Below the pieces are notes generated by a model, which was not told the origin of the DNA, searched no databases, and worked only from the letters and a program-made list of their open reading frames with translations. Both the position numbers and the translations under genes were made by a program. Positions 1-7,826 of a stretch of 37,833 nt of DNA are shown here, one piece after another. The stretch comes from a virus: positions 1-37,833 of the IMG/VR virus record IMGVR_UViG_3300028597_000044, one strand, 5' to 3'. The stretch's first letter is position 1. Each line of letters opens with the position of its first letter.

Positions 1-127
1 CAAGCGCATCTCGCACTTGGATCAGCTCACGGGATGCGAGCTGCGCCTCTGAGTTATCCTTGCCGGCAACCTTTTCGAGCTGATCGCCAATCGACTTGCG
101 CAAGCCATAGAGCTGGGCTACATCCGA
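1..127. repeat. 127-bp direct terminal repeat, left copy
   Basis: Bases 1-127 are identical to 37707-37833. The repeat lies inside the gp16-like ejection-protein gene, whose reading frame continues unbroken when the two copies are merged. An exact overlap of 127 bases is what a de Bruijn assembler with k=127 leaves on a circular contig, so this is more likely an assembly overlap than a biological terminal repeat. The real molecule would then be a circularly permuted genome of 37,706 bp. Confidence 0.95.
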
Positions 128-1855
128 TTGTGCGCCATTTCCGCCAAGGTCCAACTTGTTGCGAACCTTGGTCAGCGCCGAAACTACTGCATCACGCTGG
201 CCCTCTGGGCCTTTGAGGATGCTGTCGATTTCTTCGATGACTGGATTGGTATTAGCAGGCCGGGCGCCTTGCAGTGAAGCCTCGCGCAATGGGGCAGTGG
301 CTGCATCACGCGCCTTGATCGCATCGTCAAGCGTCTGCTGAGTGCCGCGGATCTGATCAAGGAACGCATTGCGAGCTTGGTAATTGGCCATGTCGCGCTC
401 AGCAAAGAGGTTTGGCGCACGACTCTTGGCTGCGTTCTCAAGGGCGAGGATCCCAGGGTTCTGCGCGGCCTGCCCGAGGGTTGGTGTTGAGCCGGGAACA
501 TATTCAGTGAGGTCTGTTGCAAGCTTTCCGTTTGCCCCAGCGCGGCCGGCTGCTTGAGGCGCAGTGAGAGCAGCAGCGAGCGCTCCGGTATCAGCAGCCG
601 GTGTGCCGCCAACAGCCGCCTCCTGGCGGATCACGTTTCCAGCAATGCCAGCTCGGCCTGCCTCGGTGAATGGTGCGACCAGCGATTTAACGGCACCGAC
701 TGGATATTTCAGTGCGCCACCAATCACCGGAACCGCGGCGCCAAGCGCAGCCCCAAGGGCCGCTGAGTCACCAAGGTTTTGATCCTCTTGCCCACCCGAA
801 AGAAGAGCACCACCGGCGGCGCCTTGCGCTGCGTTGTAGCCCATTCGCGAGAGAAGACCGCCATTGCCACGCAGAAAAGTCCCGATGGCGCTGGCCGTCT
901 CTGGGGCGATGTTCGCGGCCTTGGCCAGTGCATTGCCACCCTGAACAAGACCGGCTTCAGCGGCTGAAATTGGAGTCATCACGCCGAGCAAGTTTCCGCC
1001 GATGCGGCTGGCGGTTCCTTGGATACCAGGCTCTGGGTTACGCGCATCGTAGTCCGTGCGGCTTTGGATGTTGAGCTGCTTCTGCTGTTCGGCGGTTGGC
1101 ATGTTGATACCAGCCTGCCCTAGCAGCCCGGTCAGCCCGGAAGCCTCTGCGCCAGAGGCGAGCCATTCGGATGGTGCATCAAGCGCGTCGCTGATCCCAC
1201 GGCCTACAGCGTTGGCATTCTTGATGCCCTGCGAACCAAGCATCTGCAGCACTTCCCAGGCTTGTCCCGGGATTGTCGAGGGCTGGGCAGGCTGCGGGAT
1301 GTTGTCCACGGTCGATGGGGGCTGCACGGCCGGCTCACGGCGAACCTCTGGCGAAGATGGCCGAGGACCGAACATCGCTTCGAACGGGTCTTCTGCTGGG
1401 GCAGGCGCAGCGGTAGCGGTAGATGCACTCGGTCGTGGGCCGAACATTTCTTCGAATGCGCCAGGACCGGCTTGCTGTGCGGGTTGTTTGGCCACTGTAG
1501 GCGCTCCGTAGTTGGCTGAAACCTTGCGCAGATAATCCTGCGTCTTCGGCCCCCAGTTGCTTTGATCAGTGCCGCCGTGATAGGCCAACACCGCCTGCTC
1601 TGGCGAACCATAACGCCTCAGGTTCTCATCGAGCAGCTTTGCAACCCCTTCAATCGATTGCGCTGGATCTTTTGGGTCAATGCCAAGCGCTTTTGCCGTT
1701 GCCGGGATTTGCTGGCCAAGGCCGGTCGCCCCGTATTCGGCGTTGTAGGCGTTCGGGTTGCCGCTGCTTTCCGTCTTCACGATGGAGGCAATCAGCTGCG
1801 GGTCGACGTTGTATTTCTGGCCGGCGCTGGCGATCAGCGAATCCCATTGGTTCAT
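1..1855 (-). CDS. P22 gp16-like DNA ejection protein with lytic transglycosylase domain (N-terminal part)
   Basis: This is the 5' part of an 839-codon gene that runs off the left end and resumes at 37706, ending at 37042. The ATG at 1855 overlaps the stop of the preceding gp20-like gene (ATGA). Residues 1 to about 115 are an SLT-type lytic transglycosylase domain: catalytic Glu29 lies in KTESSGNP, followed by YGATGLGQ and a YHGG motif. Residues about 130-180 are Pro/Ala-rich and contain a repeated peptide, FEEMFGPRPS then FEAMFGPRPS. Small-residue, weakly hydrophobic stretches follow. In P22, gp16 leaves the virion with the DNA and helps it cross the envelope; the SLT domain would open peptidoglycan locally. 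The P22 protein is about 609 residues, so this one is longer. No stop codon occurs inside 1-1855. Confidence 0.9.
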   Translation of the reverse strand, partial: MNQWDSLIASAGQKYNVDPQLIASIVKTESSGNPNAYNAEYGATGLGQQIPATAKALGIDPKDPAQSIEGVAKLLDENLRRYGSPEQAVLAYHGGTDQSNWGPKTQDYLRKVSANYGAPTVAKQPAQQAGPGAFEEMFGPRPSASTATAAPAPAEDPFEAMFGPRPSSPEVRREPAVQPPSTVDNIPQPAQPSTIPGQAWEVLQMLGSQGIKNANAVGRGISDALDAPSEWLASGAEASGLTGLLGQAGINMPTAEQQKQLNIQSRTDYDARNPEPGIQGTASRIGGNLLGVMTPISAAEAGLVQGGNALAKAANIAPETASAIGTFLRGNGGLLSRMGYNAAQGAAGGALLSGGQEDQNLGDSAALGAALGAAVPVIGGALKYPVGAVKSLVAPFTEAGRAGIAGNVIRQEAAVGGTPAADTGALAAALTAPQAAGRAGANGKLATDLTEYVPGSTPTLGQAAQNPGILALENAAKSRAPNLFAERDMANYQARNAFLDQIRGTQQTLDDAIKARDAATAPLREASLQGARPANTNPVIEEIDSILKGPEGQRDAVVSALTKVRNKLDLGGNGAQSDVAQLYGLRKSIGDQLEKVAGKDNSEAQLASRELIQVRDAL

Positions 1856-3327
1856 TGCAGCAACCCCTGTGCGCGTGCTTTGCCGAGAGAAAGCTTGAAC
1901 TCAGCCTGTTCACGCGGCGTCAGGCTGTCGAGCATCTTGTAGGCCTGTTCTGGCGTCATGTCCCGCACAGCGAAGACGCGCGGGTCAATGTCTTTGTTGA
2001 ACTGGGTGCTGAATTTGTTGTACTGCTCCGGCGGCAGGCCGCTTTGCTGCCAAGCCAGGTTTTTTGCCTGGATACCGCGCTGGGTGGCGATCAGCACGTC
2101 AATGATTTGCTGGTTGCCGAGCTTCGAAAGCCCAGCACTTGGATTTGCGGCCACCGCAGAGGCGAGTTTTTCATTGGTGCCTTGTCCCAGTTGGGCTGCC
2201 AAGTTCTGCGCCAGCTGAGTGCTGTACTTCTTGAACTCTTCCAGGCTCGCAACCTTCTGCGGATCGATACCGATTTTTTTGGCCATCTCTGGCGACACCT
2301 GCAGCGCGAGCGCGGCGGCCTTGCCCTGCCAGTCGGCATTGGGTCCCGTGTTGATGTCAGTCAGCGCGCCGCGCATGTTCTGAAGCTGGTAGATAGCCGG
2401 AGTTGCAGCATCCGCGGCGCCCTGGAGGGCCAGAGCGGCGTCTGCCGAACCTTTCCCCGTAACCTCTGCCGCGGCCTGCGCGCCGAGCGCTGGAGCGATC
2501 TGTAGGCCTGGGGCGCCGGTGGGCGCGAGATTGATCCTGCCAGTGCCCAAACCCCCGGATTGCGGGACTGCACCGGTGGGCGCGATCCCTCCTTGATCGC
2601 CCTGCATCTGGAGCTGCTGGGCCTTGGTGATGGTGCGCATGGTCTGCGTTGCTGGGTCGTAGACCTGCACGTTCTCGACCTGCTGGCCTGGCGTCAGGGT
2701 GTTTGGCACTACGCCGGTGAGCCTTGGTTGCCCGGTCAATGGGTCAATGGCCATGATCTGCTGAGAGCCACCATTGTTGATCACTTGGGTTTGAGGCATC
2801 AGCGTCTTCAGGCGATCCGCGTCCGTGCTGAACCCGACATACTTCTGTTTGACCCAGTTTTGCAGCTGAGCAGGATCGGTAGGCATGTCAGCCATGAAGT
2901 TCACGGCGTCGTCGGAGGTGAAAAGACCGGACTTGATGCCGTTGATGGCGATGGATTGAACGGCTTGAGGGGTCACATTGCCGGAAGCCAAAAGACCACC
3001 AAACCCGCCGGAAAGCAGGTCGGTACGTTTCTGCGCTAGCTCGAGCTTTCCCTTGTCGAAGTTCAGCGCCGAGTTGCGTGCCTCGTTTACCTGCGCCTGG
3101 ATCTGAGGCAGGTTGTATGCTGCTGGGCCCTGAGACAGAGCGGCTGTGAGGGCGCCGTAGTCGATCTGGCCGGTATTTGGGTCTGTCGCCTGCTTGTAGG
3201 CCTGAGATGCGGCAAGATTAGCTTGCTGCTGTGCGATCTGGCCGCGCAGCGCAGTGACACCGCCGAGCGTCTGCAGCAAGTTCGGTTGCTGGCTTGCGCC
3301 ATATGCAATGCTTGGATCGATGGCCAT
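1852..3327 (-). CDS. P22 gp20-like DNA ejection (injection) protein, 491 aa
   Basis: The product is a 491-residue, Gln/Ala-rich, largely helical protein without enzymatic motifs. It lies between a gp7-sized protein and the transglycosylase-bearing gp16-like protein, which is the P22 order 7-20-16; P22 gp20 is about 471 residues. In P22 these proteins are packed in the virion and ejected before the DNA to form a conduit through the envelope. The start ATG at 3327 encodes MAIDPSIAYG, and the stop overlaps the next start by four bases, indicating translational coupling. The assignment rests on order, length and composition; I see no diagnostic motif. Confidence 0.78.
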   Translation of the reverse strand: MAIDPSIAYGASQQPNLLQTLGGVTALRGQIAQQQANLAASQAYKQATDPNTGQIDYGALTAALSQGPAAYNLPQIQAQVNEARNSALNFDKGKLELAQKRTDLLSGGFGGLLASGNVTPQAVQSIAINGIKSGLFTSDDAVNFMADMPTDPAQLQNWVKQKYVGFSTDADRLKTLMPQTQVINNGGSQQIMAIDPLTGQPRLTGVVPNTLTPGQQVENVQVYDPATQTMRTITKAQQLQMQGDQGGIAPTGAVPQSGGLGTGRINLAPTGAPGLQIAPALGAQAAAEVTGKGSADAALALQGAADAATPAIYQLQNMRGALTDINTGPNADWQGKAAALALQVSPEMAKKIGIDPQKVASLEEFKKYSTQLAQNLAAQLGQGTNEKLASAVAANPSAGLSKLGNQQIIDVLIATQRGIQAKNLAWQQSGLPPEQYNKFSTQFNKDIDPRVFAVRDMTPEQAYKMLDSLTPREQAEFKLSLGKARAQGLLQ

Positions 3328-3336
3328 ATCAGAGCC

Positions 3337-4023
3337 TCACTTGTAGAGCGCGTTGTAGAGCATGTAGTTATTGATCCCGCTGTTGACGGCATTGCCGACA
3401 CCAGCGATCCCAGCGGCCTGTGCGTTACCTTGTTGCGTCAGATAGTTGCCAGCATTGTTTGCCGCTTGCACGCCAGCCTGACCAGTCTGAGCCGCCGAGT
3501 TTTGGCCAACATTGAGCAGGTTCTGGAGGTTGCCGACATTATTCTGTGCGGCAGAGAAATTGGTGTTGTAGGTGCTCAAGGCGCGGTTGTACTGATTGCC
3601 ATAAGTCTGATCGGCAAGGCCCGTCGCATACTGGCTGAGCCCCTTTGCCTGGGCTCCAGAAAGGCCAAGGCCCTGGGCGGCCAGGGCGTTATTCGTGCTT
3701 TTCAGGCCCTGGGTCAGTGCGAACTGATAGCCAGGCGTGTTTTGCAGATTGCTTGCGTCGAATCTGAACTGCTGCTGCAGAGTCGAGTTCGGGTTGATCG
3801 TCGGGTTCCCGAGCTGGTCAACCGTGTAGCCCATGGCATTCCAAAGCGGGTTGACAGCCTTTTCACCGACCGCCGTATAAGGGCTGAGGTCGGCCCGAAT
3901 CTGTGCTGCGGCCTCCGCAGACTGATCAGCAGCTTTGCCGGCTGCATCTGCCTGCTTGCCTGCCGCCATATTTGAGGCTACACCACCAACAACGGCGCCC
4001 CCGACAACTGCTGCTGCGACCAT
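3337..4023 (-). CDS. P22 gp7-like DNA ejection protein, 228 aa
   Basis: The product begins with an Ala/Gly/Val-rich hydrophobic segment (MVAAAVVGGAVVGG) and continues as a Gln/Asn/Ala-rich helical protein. P22 gp7 is 229 residues, is processed at its N-terminus and is the first ejection protein in the P22 order, so length and position both fit. I chose the ATG at 4023, just downstream of the acetyltransferase stop, rather than an upstream start (4062) inside that gene. It is followed by the gp20-like gene after nine bases. The glycine-zipper-like N-terminus suggests membrane interaction during ejection. Assignment is by synteny and composition. Confidence 0.75.
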   Translation of the reverse strand: MVAAAVVGGAVVGGVASNMAAGKQADAAGKAADQSAEAAAQIRADLSPYTAVGEKAVNPLWNAMGYTVDQLGNPTINPNSTLQQQFRFDASNLQNTPGYQFALTQGLKSTNNALAAQGLGLSGAQAKGLSQYATGLADQTYGNQYNRALSTYNTNFSAAQNNVGNLQNLLNVGQNSAAQTGQAGVQAANNAGNYLTQQGNAQAAGIAGVGNAVNSGINNYMLYNALYK

Positions 4024-4025
4024 GA

Positions 4026-4481
4026 TTACTCTCCAAGCCAGTGTGTGTATGTGACTTCGCAACGCTCATATCCCAGGCGCTCAAAGAGCCAGGACGCATC
4101 GAGATGGCATTTCGAGCCAACGAACATGCGCTGCACGCCGCGGCGTTTTGCCTCTTCCTCGGCGGCCTTGAACAGCTTGAATCCTGTGCTGTTGCCGCGA
4201 TGATCCGGGTGGACATAGAAGATGTCCATGATCAAAGTAAGGCACGTTTGGTAGTGAAGCCCTGGCGCTACGAAGCCGATGAAATAGCCGATCAGCTCAC
4301 CGGAATCACGAACAACCATGAACATCAGTTCGCCGCGGCGCTCGCGCTCGATGTAGATCCCATATTGCGGATCGAGCGGCACCTTATCCTTGTTCAGCGC
4401 CAGCTCTTCGTAGTGCAGCGGCAGCAGCGGCAGCAGCTCAGGCAGGCGCTCTTCGAACGATTCAAGCATCACAGTAATCAT
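4026..4481 (-). CDS. GNAT-family N-acetyltransferase, 151 aa
   Basis: The protein has the GNAT fold signature: strand beta4 MDIFYVHP is followed by the acetyl-CoA pyrophosphate-binding loop HRGNSTG (about residues 94-100) and helix alpha3, and it ends with the typical FERLGYE motif. The substrate cannot be read from sequence; GNAT enzymes acetylate amines of proteins, small molecules or antibiotics. I chose the ATG at 4481, which overlaps the oxygenase stop as ATGA and has GAGG upstream; a GTG at 4487 is possible. It sits in the late operon between an oxygenase and the first ejection protein, so it is made late and could modify a virion or host protein. That role is inference. Confidence 0.85.
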   Translation of the reverse strand: MITVMLESFEERLPELLPLLPLHYEELALNKDKVPLDPQYGIYIERERRGELMFMVVRDSGELIGYFIGFVAPGLHYQTCLTLIMDIFYVHPDHRGNSTGFKLFKAAEEEAKRRGVQRMFVGSKCHLDASWLFERLGYERCEVTYTHWLGE

Positions 4482-5044
4482 GCGCACCTCACATCAACCA
4501 CCATGCTGATGCGGTCGGTGGCGCTGTTGTTGATCACCTCATGTTCAAGCGCGTTGTCGAAATACCAGGTTTCGCCCGGGCGCATGAACACTGATTCGTC
4601 TTCGCAGCGGAATACGACGCCAGGCTCTGCCTGCAAGCAAAGGTGATGACGCGACCAATATTCGGCGTGGGCCGGCGTGTCCTTGTGTGGAAAGATCACG
4701 CCGCCCGGCTTGATGCGGTTGATCATCACGCGTCCCAGGCGAGTGCCGCCGACATAGGACATCAGCCCCATAATCAGGGGGCGCGCTTCAGGCAATAGGG
4801 CATACGCCGGTTGATCGATACACTCGTGCTGGTCGTATTCGGAAAAGTGCTTGGCGACTTCCTCTTCCGTCTCCTTCACCGACTTGACCGGGAATCGCAG
4901 GATGATCGAATCGACCTCGCCGAACGGGCCTTGCGGGTAATCGCGCAGGTAGGTGTCAGCAGTCCACAGCTCGGGCTTGCGAGCGATAGCCGCCAGCAAT
5001 GGCATCACGTCTGTTCCATGGCCGATCCGCAAAAAGTTTCTCAT
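4478..5044 (-). CDS. 2-oxoglutarate/Fe(II)-dependent oxygenase, aspartyl/asparaginyl hydroxylase-like, 188 aa
   Basis: A double-stranded beta-helix oxygenase is indicated by the iron-binding triad H120-x-D122 (in FPHKDT) and H168 (in ALEHEV), with R178 (TDRIS) placed to bind 2-oxoglutarate. Around these are GETWYFDN and VINNSA, as in the aspartyl/asparaginyl beta-hydroxylase (PF05118) superfamily. Such enzymes hydroxylate Asp or Asn in proteins or free amino acids; this target is unknown. All catalytic positions look intact. The gene is in the late operon and is translationally coupled to a GNAT acetyltransferase, occupying part of the region where P22 keeps gp14. Late co-expression suggests action on virion assembly or lysis-stage host targets, which is inference. 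Confidence 0.85.
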   Translation of the reverse strand: MRNFLRIGHGTDVMPLLAAIARKPELWTADTYLRDYPQGPFGEVDSIILRFPVKSVKETEEEVAKHFSEYDQHECIDQPAYALLPEARPLIMGLMSYVGGTRLGRVMINRIKPGGVIFPHKDTPAHAEYWSRHHLCLQAEPGVVFRCEDESVFMRPGETWYFDNALEHEVINNSATDRISMVVDVRCA

Positions 5045-5060
5045 GTTGGTCTGTCTCTGG

Positions 5061-5396
5061 TTATGTGCCTGGCACGTATTCTACGCCGGAAACATTGAGC
5101 GTGAGCGCAAGGCCCGAGGCGAAAAGCTGCGTGCCTGGCTCCAACTTGTGGTTGATCGCCTCGTTTGCCTGGATGCATTGGCCGGCAGCCACTGACCTGG
5201 TGCAAATGAGCGTGGCAGCAACAGCGGTGAGCCCGGTGGGCACTTTGTAAAGCGCGAATGTGACCGGGGCGCCAGTGGGGTTATAGACCGTTGCCTGTTG
5301 GATGGTTTCGTAAGTCAGCGTTGGCGCCGTGAACAACGAAGCCGGCGCTGCCGAGAGTGTTGCGCCAGAGATAATTTCCCGCCATTTCATGGCCAT
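5061..5396 (-). CDS. Small virion-associated protein, 111 aa, function unknown
   Basis: The start at 5396 (MAMKWREIISG) is preferred over upstream in-frame codons that lie inside the previous gene. The rest is beta-rich, Thr/Ala-rich sequence (TYETIQQATVYNPTGAPVTFALYKVP) resembling small decoration or tail-tip proteins of siphoviruses and podoviruses. It follows the fibre-like protein by about ten bases and precedes the oxygenase, all in the late operon. No transmembrane segment or signal peptide is evident. A virion component is the best guess from composition and position; no family is recognised with certainty. Confidence 0.72.
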   Translation of the reverse strand: MAMKWREIISGATLSAAPASLFTAPTLTYETIQQATVYNPTGAPVTFALYKVPTGLTAVAATLICTRSVAAGQCIQANEAINHKLEPGTQLFASGLALTLNVSGVEYVPGT

Positions 5397-5406
5397 TTTC
5401 GATGCC

Positions 5407-6417
5407 CTATGCAGAGGTGTATTGGATGGTGCCAGACAGATAAACCGTTCCACCCGATGGAAGATCAGTGATCAGCACGGAGGCCCGCGCGACGCCTGAG
5501 CCATTTGCGATTACCTGGAGGGTAGTTGCCCCCGAAGGAAGCAGCAGGCACAGCTCGGTAAAAGTGGCTTTGGTAACGCCAGACCAATCGAGCTTTCCCG
5601 CAACGGTGGTAATGCCAGACATGGCAACAGGAAGGCCGGAGATAAGCAGGCCGCCGGCCGCAGTTGTCCGCGTAAATGTCGATGTCTGAATCACAAAACT
5701 TGCTGAGACGAGCCGCCCAATCTTTGTGTAAACCGCAGCGCGCACTGCGTAGACAACGTTCAAATCACCTGGCGTTGTGCACGTCAGCGTGGGGGTCCAT
5801 GAGCCTTCTGCATAGTCATCCAGTGTGTTGACATTCGCGGATGGCACCTGGGTTGCAGGGAACACCACTTGACCATTTGTCAGGCTGACCGCAACGAAGG
5901 TTGGCGACTGGCTGGCTGCGAGCTGATCAACCCGGAGTTTGTCTGCTGCAGACATGCTGCCAGCGACAAGATTGGTAGCCGGCGTGATGCTGATAGCCGG
6001 CGTGGTTCCTCCAGAGCTGACAATCGGGGCCACTCCAGAAACAGAGGCGACTGCAGCCCCTGGGGTGACGCCATCGAGCTTGGCTTTGTCAGCGCTCGAC
6101 ATGAACCCGTTGTCATTGATGGTTGCAATGGCGTGATGCAAGGGGTCGTATTGAGCGCCATGGTTCCACGCGAAACCAGTCTCCACCTCTTCAGCAGGTT
6201 TGACGTTTGGCGCCTGAGAATACTCGTAAATTTCCGTTTCGCCGGCGCGGCGCTCAAGAGACTCGATTCTGTTTTCCTGCTCAATCGGGTCTACACCAAC
6301 GGTTCCGCCAGTCCGTCGCAGAAGACTGAAGAAGAATGAGTGCCAAACGGGATTGATAAAGCCGCGCTCATCAAAGATCGGTGTCCCAGCATCCGGCACC
6401 TGGCTTGGAATGCTCAC
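5407..6417 (-). CDS. Tail fibre/needle-slot protein, 336 aa
   Basis: The N-terminus (FDERGFINPVWHSFFFSLLRRTGG) is typical of podovirus proteins that dock on the tail. It is followed by a short coiled-coil-prone stretch (about 45-65), repeated fibre segments with SADK and LDDYAEGSWTPTLT motifs, and a beta-rich C-terminus, as in trimeric fibres. It lies directly after the gp10-like gene with a four-base overlap, the slot used in P22 for the gp26 needle, yet it shows no gp26-like sequence. It probably plugs the tail or forms a short central fibre and could contact the host surface. The function is inferred. Confidence 0.75.
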   Translation of the reverse strand: MSIPSQVPDAGTPIFDERGFINPVWHSFFFSLLRRTGGTVGVDPIEQENRIESLERRAGETEIYEYSQAPNVKPAEEVETGFAWNHGAQYDPLHHAIATINDNGFMSSADKAKLDGVTPGAAVASVSGVAPIVSSGGTTPAISITPATNLVAGSMSAADKLRVDQLAASQSPTFVAVSLTNGQVVFPATQVPSANVNTLDDYAEGSWTPTLTCTTPGDLNVVYAVRAAVYTKIGRLVSASFVIQTSTFTRTTAAGGLLISGLPVAMSGITTVAGKLDWSGVTKATFTELCLLLPSGATTLQVIANGSGVARASVLITDLPSGGTVYLSGTIQYTSA

Positions 6418-7826
6418 GATGCGGCCCTCTGGAACTGGATGTACGCACCATTCAGCGCTGTCGGACTATCGGAAGCCCATGAGAGCTCAAACACACGGCT
6501 GCGGGACATGCCGAGACGAAGGAACCGGCAGTCTTTGAGAAAGTCCCCGCGCTCTCCAAGCGTCGTGCTGATGTAGCCAGACCATGAAGCCCCCTTCGTA
6601 TCGCTCCACCTCAGGCGCAGCTCAGGCGGCGTCCCGTAGACGCCGTATCCGACCTGCATTGCGGCCTTGAACTCCTTGTACATGATCCGCACGCCTTCAT
6701 CGGCAAGGTGTGGAAACCCGCGAACACGGCGGATTTCGTTGCCGTTGTCGTTGTAGACGTCGAGGCTCAATTCGTAGAGGTTTCCGTTTTCGTAGTCGCC
6801 GACGATGTGGCGGCCATTCCAGCACGCGAAGCAGTTAGCTCGGTGCCGGCTTTCGCTGCCATCTTCGTTGAGATAGGCGCGCTCATGCCACTCGCTGGTG
6901 GCGGCATCAAAAACCCAGGTCTTGTTGGCAGTCGGAAAGGTGATCACGTACCAGATGTGCCCGGACATCTGCTGGATGTAGGAAATCGCATCATCCACGC
7001 GCTCATAGGTCTGAAATTCGTTCTCAATGGCAAAGGTGCTGATGCGCTCGCGGTCGTAGTTCATCGTGCGCAGGACCATGCATTCCCCTTGCGGCGATCG
7101 GCTGAGCCAGTAGATCGAACCATCTGCCTGCGCGAGCGAAGAAACTGCCACGCACCCGAACTGGATGAATGCGCCAGACAATCGACTGAAAGTGAAGTCG
7201 GTGCCACCGGTGTTGGTCCAGATCTCAGTTGTTTGCTCGCCGAACAGAAACACATTTCGGCGCGTCGCAATGGCCGCGACCAGCTTGTCCGGCGACCCTG
7301 ACTTGCTCGCAAAATCCAAAGGATCGAAAGCGACCTGGTTGATCAGCGAAATGTAGAACTGCTGGGTCCCTGGTCGATTGAAGACAAAATACCCATCGAC
7401 GAGATCGATGCGGTTCGACCCATAAAAGGCCGGGTCCGTGATCGAGGAAACAGCCTCAGTGTCCAAGTCCATTTGATAGCCGGCGGTCGTGCCATCGACG
7501 AGAACCAAAGTGTTCCCGTTATCGAGCATGTAGACCGGGCCCAGGTTCGAAGCAATGGTGCCCAGCACGGTAAGACTGAAGTCTTCATTGACGCGAACGA
7601 AAGACTGTTCGACCAGACCATAAAGCTTGTTGGTGGTGGTGACATACAGGCCGCGCCAGCGGTTGTGCGTTGACTGCGAAAGCAGGCGCGTCCCTGGCGT
7701 CGGGTAGTAGGTCGTTGGGAATTCTTCGTCCTGGGGGTTTTTCTCGGCGAAGAGGTTTGTGCATCGCTGAGCCGACGCGATGACGCTGCGTGCCTGGTAG
7801 GCGCCGGTGAGCAATGGAATCTTCAT
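6414..7826 (-). CDS. P22 gp10-like packaged-DNA stabilisation / tail hub protein, 470 aa
   Basis: The length (470; P22 gp10 is 472) and the opening (MKIPLLTGAYQARSVIASAQ, then NLFAEKNP and YYPTPGTRLL) are characteristic of the P22 gp10 tail accessory factor family. After headful packaging, gp10 hexamers assemble below gp4 on the portal and help keep DNA inside. The body is rich in beta-strand repeats (for example LYGLVEQSF, GSNRIDLVDGYFVFNRPGTQ), consistent with a propeller-like fold. It overlaps the gp4-like gene upstream and the fibre-like gene downstream by about four bases each, as expected for a coupled tail-assembly cluster. Confidence 0.92.
   Translation of the reverse strand: MKIPLLTGAYQARSVIASAQRCTNLFAEKNPQDEEFPTTYYPTPGTRLLSQSTHNRWRGLYVTTTNKLYGLVEQSFVRVNEDFSLTVLGTIASNLGPVYMLDNGNTLVLVDGTTAGYQMDLDTEAVSSITDPAFYGSNRIDLVDGYFVFNRPGTQQFYISLINQVAFDPLDFASKSGSPDKLVAAIATRRNVFLFGEQTTEIWTNTGGTDFTFSRLSGAFIQFGCVAVSSLAQADGSIYWLSRSPQGECMVLRTMNYDRERISTFAIENEFQTYERVDDAISYIQQMSGHIWYVITFPTANKTWVFDAATSEWHERAYLNEDGSESRHRANCFACWNGRHIVGDYENGNLYELSLDVYNDNGNEIRRVRGFPHLADEGVRIMYKEFKAAMQVGYGVYGTPPELRLRWSDTKGASWSGYISTTLGERGDFLKDCRFLRLGMSRSRVFELSWASDSPTALNGAYIQFQRAAS

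Noticed and set aside
1639-2505. 288-codon + strand frame opposite ejection genes
   Set aside because: It is antisense to the gp16- and gp20-like genes, rich in Arg/Cys/Ser, and has no ribosome-binding site of note.
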